64,000 nucleotides of DNA from NCBI RefSeq assembly GCF_000022565.1, contig NC_012483.1, positions 558,001 through 622,000 on the forward strand, in the 5' to 3' direction. This DNA is from Acidobacterium capsulatum ATCC 51196. Lineage in GTDB: Bacteria; Acidobacteriota; Terriglobia; Terriglobales; Acidobacteriaceae. Positions 33,699 to 42,030 of this stretch are shown here, piece after piece (position 1 is the stretch's first letter; every line of letters starts with the position of its first letter). The notes beneath the pieces were generated by a model. It saw only the letters and a program-made list of their open reading frames with translations, was not told the origin of the DNA and searched no databases. Made by a program: the position numbers and the translations under genes.

Positions 33699-34469
33699 TT
33701 ATTTGGAGATGCCCTCAAGGGGCGAACTGGCGGTGGCGTAGAGCTTGCGCGGCATGCGTCCTGCGACGAAGGCCTGACGGCCAGCGAGGATGGCGTGCTG
33801 CATGGCCTCTGCCATGAGGATGGGATTGGCGGCGGCGGCGATGGCGGTGTTCATGAGCACGCCGTCGGCACCCATTTCCATGGCGAGTGCCGCGTCAGAA
33901 GCGGTGCCGACGCCGGCATCGACAATGAGGGGCACTTCGGTGATGACCTCGCGCAGAATCTGGAGCGTGGCGCGATTCTGAATGCCTAAGCCAGAACCGA
34001 TGGGCGCGGCGAGGGGCATGACTGCCGAGGCTCCGGCATCGATGAGCCGCTTGGCGAAGACAACATCGTCTGAGGTGTAGGGCAGCACGGTGAAGCCCTC
34101 TTTGACCAGCACGCGCGTGGCCTCGAGCGTGGCTTGCACGTCAGGATAAAGCGTGGCCTGGTCACCGATGACCTCGATCTTGACCCAATCGGAGAGGCCG
34201 ACTTCCCTGCCGAGGCGCGCGGCGCGAATGGCTTCCTCAGCGGTGTAGCAGCCAGCGGTGTTGGGCAGGAGGAAGTAGCGCTTGGGATCGATGAAGTCGA
34301 GAAGCGACTCTTTGGAGCGGTCGAGGTTGACGCGGCGCACGGCGACGGTGACCATCTCCGCGCCGGAGGCCTCAATGGCGCGCTGCGTTTCCGCGCCGTC
34401 CTTGTACTTGCCAGTGCCGACAATCAGGCGTGACTGAAAGGCCCGCCCTGCGATGACCAATGGTTCCAT
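33699..34469 (-). CDS. thiG: Thiazole synthase
   Basis: A 256-residue enzyme, standard length. The N-terminus [22 protein letters not shown] and the Schiff-base Lys region ([10 protein letters not shown], about 96) are intact, as are [14 protein letters not shown] and [12 protein letters not shown]. It makes the thiazole ring of thiamine from deoxyxylulose phosphate, dehydroglycine and the ThiS thiocarboxylate. No other thi gene is nearby. The frame continues upstream to 34508; ATG 34469 is preferred by family length. Confidence 0.95.
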   Translation of the reverse strand: MEPLVIAGRAFQSRLIVGTGKYKDGAETQRAIEASGAEMVTVAVRRVNLDRSKESLLDFIDPKRYFLLPNTAGCYTAEEAIRAARLGREVGLSDWVKIEVIGDQATLYPDVQATLEATRVLVKEGFTVLPYTSDDVVFAKRLIDAGASAVMPLAAPIGSGLGIQNRATLQILREVITEVPLIVDAGVGTASDAALAMEMGADGVLMNTAIAAAANPILMAEAMQHAILAGRQAFVAGRMPRKLYATASSPLEGISK

Positions 34470-34486
34470 GAGTAGATTGTAAGGCG

Positions 34487-34521
34487 CAAAACGGAAGAGC
34501 CCCGGCATTTACCGAGGCTCT
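34487..34521 (-). terminator. Terminator downstream of the 34549-35058 gene
   Basis: Minus-strand stem AGAGCCTCGG/CCGGGGCTCT (one G-U pair) with a 6-nt loop, then TTCCGTTTTGCG. Confidence 0.6.
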
Positions 34522-34548
34522 GTTGAAATGCAAGGTGTTGGAGCGGGC

Positions 34549-35058
34549 TCAGTTCCTATTCGGAGCAGAACTGGTATTGTTTTTTGGCTGCGTGGTTCCA
34601 GCCCCGCCGGTGCCGACCGGCTTGTCGGGGTGCTTCTTGTAGACGGAGTACTGCGGCTGGGGCGGCAGCATGCGGACGGTGATGGACTTGGTAGGTCCCT
34701 TGACCACGTAATTCTGGCCAAAGGTCTCGTAGCCGTTTTTGAGGACCTGCAACTGGAAGGTGTCGCCGATGGGAATCACGTCGATGACCGCCTTGCCGTT
34801 GGAGTCGGTCTTGAGCTCCATGTAGCCCTTGTCCTTGTCACCCTCGACGCTATGAAAGACAACGGCGGCATCTTCGATGGGCTTGTCGTAGCGCTCAGAC
34901 TTGACCAGTACGGTGATCTTGGAGACGGGCGGTGGCGCTTTGTATTTGCGGCCGCGGCGCTCCCAGCGCTGCGAGGCCAGCAGAAGAGTGGGAAGCATCA
35001 GGACTGCGACGAGCAGTACGATGCGGCGGGAACCAGATGCGGATGCCATGTTGTTCAT
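34549..35058 (-). CDS. Exported protein with carboxypeptidase-regulatory-like domain
   Basis: A 169-residue protein with a signal-type N-terminus (RRIVLLVAVLMLPTLLLASQ). The central ~85 residues form a beta-sandwich like CarboxypepD_reg domains: SKITVLVKSERYDKPIEDAAVVFHSV, NGKAVIDVIPIGDTFQLQVLKNGYETF, SITVRMLPP. This domain is common in acidobacterial surface proteins and may be an assembly or binding module. A Pro/Thr/Asn-rich tail follows. The function is unknown. Start ATG 35058 or, four codons later, 35049. Confidence 0.8.
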   Translation of the reverse strand: MNNMASASGSRRIVLLVAVLMLPTLLLASQRWERRGRKYKAPPPVSKITVLVKSERYDKPIEDAAVVFHSVEGDKDKGYMELKTDSNGKAVIDVIPIGDTFQLQVLKNGYETFGQNYVVKGPTKSITVRMLPPQPQYSVYKKHPDKPVGTGGAGTTQPKNNTSSAPNRN

Positions 35059-35082
35059 TCTATGACTGCCTGTTCAATGTTG

Positions 35083-35115
35083 AAAAGTGCAGGCGGGCTT
35101 CACCCGATTTGCACC
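35083..35115 (-). terminator. Terminator downstream of the DUF2076 gene
   Basis: Minus-strand GTGCA ... TGCAC outer stem with CGGG/CCCG inner stem, followed by TTTTC. Confidence 0.55.
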
Positions 35116-35120
35116 TTTGA

Positions 35121-35870
35121 TCAAAGGAGATCGTCGTTGTTGTCGAATCCTCCGTCGTCAAAGCTGCCGCCATCAAACCCCTGATCGAAGCCGGTGTCGA
35201 GGCCAGAACCAGTTCCACCGTCAAAAGCCCCCTGCGGTTGCATGTCCTGCCCGGCGAAGCCACCAGCGTTGGGATCGTCGTAGTAGTTATTGTTGATGAC
35301 GGTTTCTTCGACCGGCGCACCGCCGCCGAATCCAAATGGCGAGCCGAAGCCCATGCCGTGATGAAAAATGGACTCGATGCCCTCGAAGGCAAGCGCGCCC
35401 GCGGCAACTCCGGCAGCGGTTGTGGCGGCGGAGCGCAGGAAGCTGCTGCCCGCGCTGGGTGGAGCGACGTAAGAGGGTTGCGCGGGGTAGGGATTCTGAT
35501 AGCCGTATTGGCTGGGATATGGCGCCGGAGGCGGCGCGTTGACGGGCTGGTAGGCCGGAGTGCCGGAAGATGGGACGGCTGCGGGCTGTTGGGGCAGGAC
35601 TCCGCCAAGAAAGCTGCTGGAGCGCGCGGGCTGGGGCGTTCCGCTGACAGGGGCCTGCTGCTGGGCGATGAGATCCCGAATTCTGGCCTGGGCCTGATGC
35701 AGGGCGATGTCTTGCACGAGCACGGTTTGAGCGAGCTTGTAGAGCGCGTCGGGATCGCGGCCGAGGGTGTCTTTGAGGAGCGCTTCGGCGGCGGGATCTT
35801 TCTCGTTAAGCTGCGTGGCTTCCACTTGCTGCACGAGCTGCTGCAACATCTGGGCTTCCTGCTGAGTCAT
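35121..35870 (-). CDS. DUF2076 domain-containing protein
   Basis: A 249-residue protein. Residues 1-75 (MTQQEAQMLQQLVQQVEAT ... LHQAQARIRDL) form the helical DUF2076 head, a family of unknown function seen near periplasmic/cell-surface genes. The rest is a Pro/Gln-rich stretch and an Ala/Gly- and Asp/Gly-rich tail with a hydrophobic segment (ATTAAGVAAGALAF). Start ATG 35870 has AAGGA four to five bases upstream. It is a single-gene unit with its own terminator. Confidence 0.82.
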   Translation of the reverse strand: MTQQEAQMLQQLVQQVEATQLNEKDPAAEALLKDTLGRDPDALYKLAQTVLVQDIALHQAQARIRDLIAQQQAPVSGTPQPARSSSFLGGVLPQQPAAVPSSGTPAYQPVNAPPPAPYPSQYGYQNPYPAQPSYVAPPSAGSSFLRSAATTAAGVAAGALAFEGIESIFHHGMGFGSPFGFGGGAPVEETVINNNYYDDPNAGGFAGQDMQPQGAFDGGTGSGLDTGFDQGFDGGSFDDGGFDNNDDLL

Positions 35871-35980
35871 ACATCCTTCTCTGGCGCGAGGGTTGCTTCG
35901 CACTTTCCCTTTGGACGGGGCAAGTTGATTTTCGTCTGCTTCGCGGCGGAGAACAAGGGGCGTCAGCGGAATACCGCGAA

Positions 35981-36012
35981 AAGAAAAGCGGGACCGGATG
36001 GCCGGTCCCGCT
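35981..36012 (-). terminator. Strong terminator of the first Oar-like receptor gene
   Basis: Minus-strand AGCGGGACCGG/CCGGTCCCGCT, perfect 11-bp stem with a CCAT loop, followed by TTTTCTTTT. Confidence 0.9.
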
Positions 36013-36032
36013 GAGTGAGTGGTTGGAGTGAT

Positions 36033-39000
36033 TTAGAAGGTGAGGTGGAGCGCCATCTCAATCACACGATTACTGCCGATGGTGCTGGTGACGTAACCGA
36101 GATTGCTGACTCCCGGACCTGGCGCCGTGTAAAGCTCATAGGCACAGTTCTGGGAGCTGCCTTGACAGGTTGCGTTGCCGGTCGGCGAGCCAGGCGTGAC
36201 CACCGTATTGCTTTGGTAGGGCTGGACCTGCGTGCCATTGGCGTAGTTTGAGTCGCCGGGACCCAGGAGCTCAAGGTAAGTGGACGCCAGGGTGATATTG
36301 TTTTGCGGAATATCGAAGCTGGGCGTGTTCGTCAGGTTGAAGATTTGGAACTGGTACTGCAGGTTGTAGCGTTCACGGAACTTGAACTCCTTCTGGATGG
36401 TCAGATCGGCACGGCGCTGCGAGGACTGACGGAAGATATTGCGCTGTCCAGGAACAAAGCCGGTTTCAAAGACGTCGCAGAGGGGACCACCGCCAGGACC
36501 GGCATTGCCGCCCGCCGTGGTGGTATCGCAAGGCGGGGTACCCTGCTCGCCCGGAGTGATGAGGGGAATCTCGAAATCAGAGGCGTTGAGGGATGCCTTG
36601 CTCGAATCCACCTGAGCCTGAGCACCGTTGTAGCCGGTCTCAGCCTGACGGGGACGAATGCCCGGCTTGAGGGGCAACACGGGGTTCATGAGGTAAATGT
36701 TGCCGCCAAAGTATTCGTTGCCGACGGCACCCGAGAAATCATAAACACTGAACGGCTGACCACTCTGCGCGATGACGATGCCCTGCAAAGACCATCCATT
36801 GGTGATGAAGTGCAAGGGGTTGCGCATGCTCTTGACCAGATCAGGCACCTGGTAGACGTAGTTGAAGGTAATGACGTTGGTGCGGTCAAAGTCGGCGTCC
36901 GCATAGGAGCTGCGCAGATCTTTCGGGTTGTCGCCGGTAAAGAAGAGGCCCACGTCGCTCTGCTCGTCTAGAGTATGTGACCAGGTGTAGGAGAGCCCTG
37001 CCTGGAAGCCGTGCGACATACGCTCCTCGATGTGCGCCTGGAGGGCGTCATACGAGGAAATAGCGCGCGATTCAAAGGAGGCAGAGTTGGGATCGTAGCC
37101 AACATAAGGCACGCGCAGATCGACGTTGCCGCCGCTGAACGTGTCATAAGGCTCGTACTTGTTGAAGTATGGAGCTCCGTTCGGATCCGCAGGATTCGTC
37201 TGGGTGCTCATCGTTTCAACGCCGTAGGAGTAGTCCTGCCCGTTGATGGGGTTGTTCGGCGTGGCGATTCCCGGCTCGTTGAACGGAATGGGAACCACCT
37301 CGTGCTTGCCGCGGTTGCCGACATAGGCGATATCAACGGATGTGGTGTTGGTCGGCTGCCACTGGAAATCGAGGGTCCAGTTTTCGGTATAGGGCAGAAC
37401 GTTATTGATGTTGTAGTTGCCAATGATGGCCGGGATGGCATCGCAGGCATAGCCGGAGAGCGTGTTACCGCTATAGATGTTAGAGCCAGTGCACTGCTGC
37501 TCCTGATAATCCAGCGTGGGCAGAGTGGAGGCAATGGCGGCCGGAGTGGTGGGCTGCGTGAGTCCACCACTGAAGGGGGCGCTCAAGTTGCCGTTGACAT
37601 TGGTGTAGGCAGCGAAGGGAGCTTCCTGCGTCACGCCGAAGGGGCCGCCGATGCCGGAACCCGCCGGCGGCGAGAGGTACTGGAAGTATTCGCCACGGTC
37701 GTAATAAAGACCATAACCAGCGCGCCAGACCACCTTATTATGGAAGCGCTTCGGCGACCAGGCGATGCCGATACGAGGTGCGATACCCCACTGCCGGCCC
37801 TTGAGGGTAGAGTCGCTGACGCCGGGAGTTCCGTACTGCTTGTTGTTGCCGGCCACGATGAAGCCTGAGTTGGTGATGGCCGCAGGGCTGGACTGGTACC
37901 GGCTGGGGTCGAAGTTGAACATCAGACCGTTGGCTTCAGTCAGAGGGCCATCATAGTCATATCGAAGTCCAGCCGTAATGCTGACATTCGAACGCACCTG
38001 CCACTTGTCCTGGACAAAAGCACCTGCGTCCCTGGAGCGGTAGTGACGATTGGTGAGCCCTTCCAGCACCGTGCCGCTATGGACACTGCCCTGCAAAAAC
38101 GAAGCGAAGTTGGAGGTGGACAACTGCGCGTGTCCGGCGCGGTCATTGCGAATATTGAGCTGCGTGTAATCGTAATTCAAGCCCACGCTGACGGTATGCT
38201 TCCCAAGCGTGAAGATCGCGTTGGTCGAGGGCGAGAATCGGTTCTGGAAGTAGCCGCTGTCTACAAAGTCAGAGGCCGGGCCCACGCTGAGGCTGTTGCC
38301 GTTGGAATTGTTCTGGGCGAATTTACCAAGCGAAAGGCCTGGGAAAAAATTACCACCGGGAACCGAGATGCCAACGTCAGAAGCATTGAGATCTGAACCA
38401 AAGTTGCTGTACACCTTGGCGCGAGAGAAACCGAAACGCTGCTCCCAGTTAATGCGCGAACCAATCGTAATGGAGTTGTTCAGCGAGGCCACCTGGGCGC
38501 CCGAATCCTCATTCTTAGGGAAGCCGAAAACTGCGCTTCCGCCGAAAGGACTGACGGCCGGGGTGTGCTGGTAATAGTACTTGGCCGACATGTGGTCGTT
38601 GTTCGTGGCGTTGTAGTCGAGCGAAGCGGTGGCCTGATCGCCCTTGAAAAGCGACGTTCCTACCTCGGAGACGTCGGGATTGCCCGCCAGCAGGTTCTCC
38701 TGAGCGGCCCCACCGACACCACTGCCCTGCGCGGAAGGAATCAGGTATTGGCCGTTGGGGAGCTTGGCCTGCAAAAGGGCGATGGCAGACTGATTCCACG
38801 AACTCTGCGGAATGCCCTGAGCGCCGTTGCTGCTGCAATCTGCGTTGTTCGGATCGATGGACTTCTTCTTGCCGTCCTTGGTGGCGGCGAAATAGCTGCA
38901 AAGGGCATTTTCGATACCGGTAGCACTGCGATCATCGGTCAGGCCATACGGAACCTGAATGCTTGAGAGCGCTCCGAACTGGTCGGACGTATAGAGGTGT

Positions 39001-40061
39001 TGATAGCCGAGGAAGAAGAAGAGCTTGTTCTTGATGATTGGGCCGCCGACGGTTCCGCCCGCAATCCACTTATGCAAGGAGGGATTCTGGTAGGCAGGGC
39101 TGAGAAAGCCGAGGCCAATATCCTGCTTGTAGAAATACGGGGCGGCGTTCAGCCCGTTGGTGCCGTAATGGCCATAGAGCTGGCCGTGGTAGCGGTTGCT
39201 GCCGGTGCTGGTGCTAACTTCAACGTGCGCGCCGGAGGTGCCGCCCTGGTCGGCGCCGTACATCGATGTAGTGACCTGCACTTCGTCCATGAACTCAGGG
39301 GGCGGTGAGGCGAGGCCGTTGCCGTTAGAGCCGTAGACCGATGTCGTATTGTTGCTGACGCCGCCGATGGAGCTGCCTTCGCCGATGTTAAAGTTGGCGC
39401 GTTGCGAGGCTTCCTGGCTGGCGGTGAGCCCGTTGAAGAGGTTGGTGATATTGACGCCGTTGACGGTGTAAGTGTTGTCAGTGGCGCGCTGGCCGTTGGC
39501 CCAGATGTTCTGGTTGCCGAGACCCTGATCGGTGCCGATGCCGGAGATGAAGTCCGCGCTGGTGCCGGGCGCGAGGATGGCAAGCTGCGTAAAGCTGCCG
39601 GTGGCGAGCGGGGTGGCGTTGATCTGAGCCTTGTTGAGCGTGTAACCGTTGGTCGTGTCTGTGGCATTAAGCAACGGATTGGCGTTGACCTCGACGGTCT
39701 GAGCCGTGCTGCCAATCTTCAACGATGCCGGCACGGTAGTGGTGAGGGCAGTATTCACCGTGATGCTGGGAAATCTGGCACTCTGAAATCCGTCGTGATC
39801 GACCGTCACCTTGTAAGTGCCGATGGGCAGATTGAGGATCTGGAAGAATCCATCATTGCCAGACACTGTAGAGCGGGTCAGGCTGGTCTGGTTATTCACT
39901 ACGGTGACCTTTGCCTGGGGGATGGCGGCGCCGGTGGAGTCCGTCACGGTTCCGTTGATGGAACCGAGGGTCTGTTGTGCGTGCAGAGTGGGGGAAAAGA
40001 TGGCTGCGCACAGAATCAGCGACAGAGTGAGGGCGCGGAACGCCCATCTGGCTAGCTTCAT
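36033..40061 (-). CDS. Oar-like TonB-dependent outer-membrane receptor with carboxypeptidase-regulatory domain (first copy)
   Basis: A 1342-residue outer-membrane protein. A signal peptide (about 1-28) is followed by a CarboxypepD_reg domain (GSINGTVTDSTGAAIPQAKVTVVN ... TYKVTVDHDGF, about 32-115), a plug-like segment (about 120-290, with NTYTVNGVNITNLF and MDEVQVTTSMYGADQGGTSGAHVEVSTSTG) and a very long beta-barrel. The last residues, MALHLTF, end in Phe as required by the BAM machinery. Such receptors are abundant in Terriglobia and resemble the Myxococcus Oar protein; they are thought to import or display large ligands, with TonB energy. GAGG lies eleven bases before the ATG. A second copy ends the window at 59753. 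Confidence 0.92.
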   Translation of the reverse strand: MKLARWAFRALTLSLILCAAIFSPTLHAQQTLGSINGTVTDSTGAAIPQAKVTVVNNQTSLTRSTVSGNDGFFQILNLPIGTYKVTVDHDGFQSARFPSITVNTALTTTVPASLKIGSTAQTVEVNANPLLNATDTTNGYTLNKAQINATPLATGSFTQLAILAPGTSADFISGIGTDQGLGNQNIWANGQRATDNTYTVNGVNITNLFNGLTASQEASQRANFNIGEGSSIGGVSNNTTSVYGSNGNGLASPPPEFMDEVQVTTSMYGADQGGTSGAHVEVSTSTGSNRYHGQLYGHYGTNGLNAAPYFYKQDIGLGFLSPAYQNPSLHKWIAGGTVGGPIIKNKLFFFLGYQHLYTSDQFGALSSIQVPYGLTDDRSATGIENALCSYFAATKDGKKKSIDPNNADCSSNGAQGIPQSSWNQSAIALLQAKLPNGQYLIPSAQGSGVGGAAQENLLAGNPDVSEVGTSLFKGDQATASLDYNATNNDHMSAKYYYQHTPAVSPFGGSAVFGFPKNEDSGAQVASLNNSITIGSRINWEQRFGFSRAKVYSNFGSDLNASDVGISVPGGNFFPGLSLGKFAQNNSNGNSLSVGPASDFVDSGYFQNRFSPSTNAIFTLGKHTVSVGLNYDYTQLNIRNDRAGHAQLSTSNFASFLQGSVHSGTVLEGLTNRHYRSRDAGAFVQDKWQVRSNVSITAGLRYDYDGPLTEANGLMFNFDPSRYQSSPAAITNSGFIVAGNNKQYGTPGVSDSTLKGRQWGIAPRIGIAWSPKRFHNKVVWRAGYGLYYDRGEYFQYLSPPAGSGIGGPFGVTQEAPFAAYTNVNGNLSAPFSGGLTQPTTPAAIASTLPTLDYQEQQCTGSNIYSGNTLSGYACDAIPAIIGNYNINNVLPYTENWTLDFQWQPTNTTSVDIAYVGNRGKHEVVPIPFNEPGIATPNNPINGQDYSYGVETMSTQTNPADPNGAPYFNKYEPYDTFSGGNVDLRVPYVGYDPNSASFESRAISSYDALQAHIEERMSHGFQAGLSYTWSHTLDEQSDVGLFFTGDNPKDLRSSYADADFDRTNVITFNYVYQVPDLVKSMRNPLHFITNGWSLQGIVIAQSGQPFSVYDFSGAVGNEYFGGNIYLMNPVLPLKPGIRPRQAETGYNGAQAQVDSSKASLNASDFEIPLITPGEQGTPPCDTTTAGGNAGPGGGPLCDVFETGFVPGQRNIFRQSSQRRADLTIQKEFKFRERYNLQYQFQIFNLTNTPSFDIPQNNITLASTYLELLGPGDSNYANGTQVQPYQSNTVVTPGSPTGNATCQGSSQNCAYELYTAPGPGVSNLGYVTSTIGSNRVIEMALHLTF

Positions 40062-40099
40062 TTGTTTGGCCTCAAAAGGGGTTGGTACTGCTTATCGTG

Positions 40100-40122
40100 A
40101 CCGTCCCTTCGTTGCGGACGGT
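40100..40122. other. Small stem in the leader of the first Oar-like receptor
   Basis: ACCGTCC/GGACGGT with a 9-nt loop, ~40-60 bp upstream of the start codon at 40061. It could be a structured leader; function unknown. Confidence 0.25.
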
Positions 40123-40339
40123 GTCTTCCAAATCAAGAGTATCGATTGTGCCGGAATGGGATTATGAAGCGAATGTGAAAAACCTTTCAGGCGCACGCAC
40201 TTTCCACAGAGTTTGCATGAACTCAAATAAAAATTGCATGAGGATTGACAGAAAACACGGCCATCCCAGGATTGTTTCTGTGATGGTTACGTTTTCCCGG
40301 CGGCGCGTTACCAGAATGGTGAAACCGATGGAGACAGCG

Positions 40340-41062
40340 CTAGCGGGCGAGCTTTCGCTCGATTTTTGCCAGCATTCCGGTGAGAAGGTGGGTGTCTTCC
40401 CTGTTGAGAGTGAGCCGATGGATTAGGGCACGAGCCTCAAGGAGCGCTCCCTGGGCAGCGATGGGCTTTATGTAACCGGAAATGCACAATAAGCGATGCA
40501 GCGAAGCCGTGAGGCGCTCCAGATCGGCGGCGGGAGCCGCTTTGGGAGCTTCCGTGGCCGTGGGGGCGTGGCCGGAGCGTGCGAATTCATAGAGGCAGAC
40601 AGCGACGGCCTGGCCGAGATTCATGGACGCCTGCTCGGGCAGCGTGGGAATGCGCAGAATGGCGTCGCAATGGCTGAGGTCGTGGTTGGTGAGGCCGTGC
40701 TTCTCCTGCCCGAAGACGAGCGCGATGCGGCCGGCCACGCGCTGGGCGAGCCAGGGGAGCGCGGCAGGGAGATCGACGATGGGCTGCAGGGGTTGGCGGT
40801 CTCCGATGGCGGAGGTGCCGAGCACGCAGGTGCAGTCTGCCACGGCATCGGCGAGGGTGGAGCACTCGCGTGCTGAGGCCAGAATGGAGGCGGCTCCGAC
40901 AGCGGAACGGGCCTCTTGCCAGGCAAGATCAAAGGGCTCGACGACGCGAAGATCATGAAAGCCGAAGTTGATCATGGCGCGCGCGGCGGCGCCGATGTTG
41001 AGCGGGTTGCGAGTACGGACCAACACCACCGCAATGGCGGGGCTGGCCGGAGGCAAGGTCAT
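40340..41062 (-). CDS. SPOUT-class tRNA methyltransferase, TrmJ-like
   Basis: A 240-residue SAM-dependent RNA ribose methyltransferase. SPOUT motifs are clear: RNPLNIGAAARAMINFG (motif 1), ALVFGQEKHGLTNHDL (motif 2) and IPTLPEQASMNLGQAVAV (motif 3, the knot). The C-terminal ~75 residues (DLERLTASLHRLL ...) extend beyond the catalytic domain as in TrmJ, which 2'-O-methylates position 32 of some tRNAs. Substrate assignment to TrmJ rather than other TrmH-type enzymes is inferred from length and C-terminal extension. Confidence 0.88.
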   Translation of the reverse strand: MTLPPASPAIAVVLVRTRNPLNIGAAARAMINFGFHDLRVVEPFDLAWQEARSAVGAASILASARECSTLADAVADCTCVLGTSAIGDRQPLQPIVDLPAALPWLAQRVAGRIALVFGQEKHGLTNHDLSHCDAILRIPTLPEQASMNLGQAVAVCLYEFARSGHAPTATEAPKAAPAADLERLTASLHRLLCISGYIKPIAAQGALLEARALIHRLTLNREDTHLLTGMLAKIERKLAR

Positions 41063-41118
41063 GCACTCATTTTAGAGTGCGGAACTGGTGACAGGCTGAG
41101 ATCAGGTAGCCTGCTCTA

Positions 41119-41697
41119 TCAGAAGAGCCGCACGCGTATGCCGGAACTGATGCCGTAGTTGTGGAGCGTGCCGAAGGTGAAGCCGGGCCAGATTTGATAT
41201 TCGAAGTCGGCCATTCGCCAGTCAATGCGAGGCGTGAGGCGGAAATCGACGCCTGCACCCGGGGCCATATCAAAGTAATTGCCGTAGCCGTAGTTGTAGG
41301 GAAAGTTGAACTTTCCGTCACCGATCAGAAATTTGGCATAGGGGCGGAATCGGCCAATGTAGTTGAACTGGTAGCGCGGCCCCGCGAGGTATGTGTCGAT
41401 GTATACCTTGTCGCGCTGGTGCCAGTGCAGCCATGAGCCTTCGCCCTCGATGCCGTAATGGCGATTGAGATCCACGTCAATGAAGGCGCTGAACCCGGCG
41501 AGGCGGCGGTTGCCGTAGTTGTTCTCAAAGGCCGAACCAAGGACGCCAGCGCTGATTTTCTGGTTGCCGCCGACGGCGGATTCTGCGACCTGCGCGCGGG
41601 CCTGGCTGGAGCCTGCGAGGGCACAAAGCAGCGCCAGCGTGGCGAGGCAACGCAACAGGACAGAAGAGAGGACGGGAGAGATGGATTTCCGTTCCAT
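41119..41697 (-). CDS. Outer-membrane beta-barrel protein (OmpA/OmpW-like small barrel)
   Basis: A 192-residue predicted eight-stranded barrel. A signal peptide (about 1-35, ending QARAQ) is followed by amphipathic strands: FSAFIDVDLNRHYGIEGEGSW, YLAGPRYQFNY, PYAKFLIGDGKF, and a C-terminal strand ending in Phe (SGIRVRLF). It resembles small acidobacterial OmpA/OmpW-type barrels without a peptidoglycan-binding domain. Its first ~65 codons and the DNA before them are duplicated in tandem (see 41503-42030). The start codon directly follows the stop of the chimeric gene 41698-41961. Confidence 0.85.
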   Translation of the reverse strand: MERKSISPVLSSVLLRCLATLALLCALAGSSQARAQVAESAVGGNQKISAGVLGSAFENNYGNRRLAGFSAFIDVDLNRHYGIEGEGSWLHWHQRDKVYIDTYLAGPRYQFNYIGRFRPYAKFLIGDGKFNFPYNYGYGNYFDMAPGAGVDFRLTPRIDWRMADFEYQIWPGFTFGTLHNYGISSGIRVRLF

Positions 41698-42030
41698 TTA
41701 TTTCGTCACCGTCATGGATACGTTAATGCTGCGCGTCACGTGGGTATTTTCTCCAGTGCCTACGATGCGGCGATTGCCGTAGTTGTTCTCAAAGGCCGAA
41801 CCAAGGACGCCAGCGCTGATTTTCTGGTTGCCGCCGACGGCGGATTCTGCGACCTGCGCGCGGGCCTGGCTGGAGCCTGCGAGGGCACAAAGCAGCGCCA
41901 GCGTGGCGAGGCAACGCAACAGGACAGAAGAGAGGACGGGAGAGATGGATTTCCGTTCCATTTATTTCGTTACCGTCATGGATACGTTAATGCTGCGCGT
42001 CACGTGGGTATTTTCTCCAGTGCCTACGAT
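41503..42030. repeat. Two head-to-tail 264-bp copies (tandem duplication)
   Basis: Unit A is 41503-41766 and unit B is 41767-42030. I found two differences: 41509 G versus 41773 A, and 41707 C versus 41971 T. Each unit spans the 5' end of the small barrel gene (start codon and first 63 or so codons), the shared TAA, and the last ~23 codons of the Ig/NHL gene. The unit length is a multiple of three, so the duplicated joint is in frame. Confidence 0.95.
41698..41961 (-). CDS. Chimeric 87-residue protein created by the 264-bp duplication
   Basis: An open frame of exactly one duplication unit. Residues 1-65 are the signal peptide and first strand region of the barrel protein (MERKSISPVLSSVLLRC ... 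AFENNYGNRR). At the joint it switches to the last ~22 residues of the Ig/NHL protein (VGTGENTHVTRSINVSMTVTK). It is flanked without gap by the two genes that supplied its parts. If translated it would be exported, but it lacks most of the barrel and is probably non-functional or a chance product. The reading frame is intact. Confidence 0.6.
   Translation of the reverse strand: MERKSISPVLSSVLLRCLATLALLCALAGSSQARAQVAESAVGGNQKISAGVLGSAFENNYGNRRIVGTGENTHVTRSINVSMTVTK

Noticed and set aside
41698-41961. Chimeric frame as a conserved lipoprotein or toxin
   Set aside because: Its sequence is fully explained by the 264-bp duplication of two neighbours.
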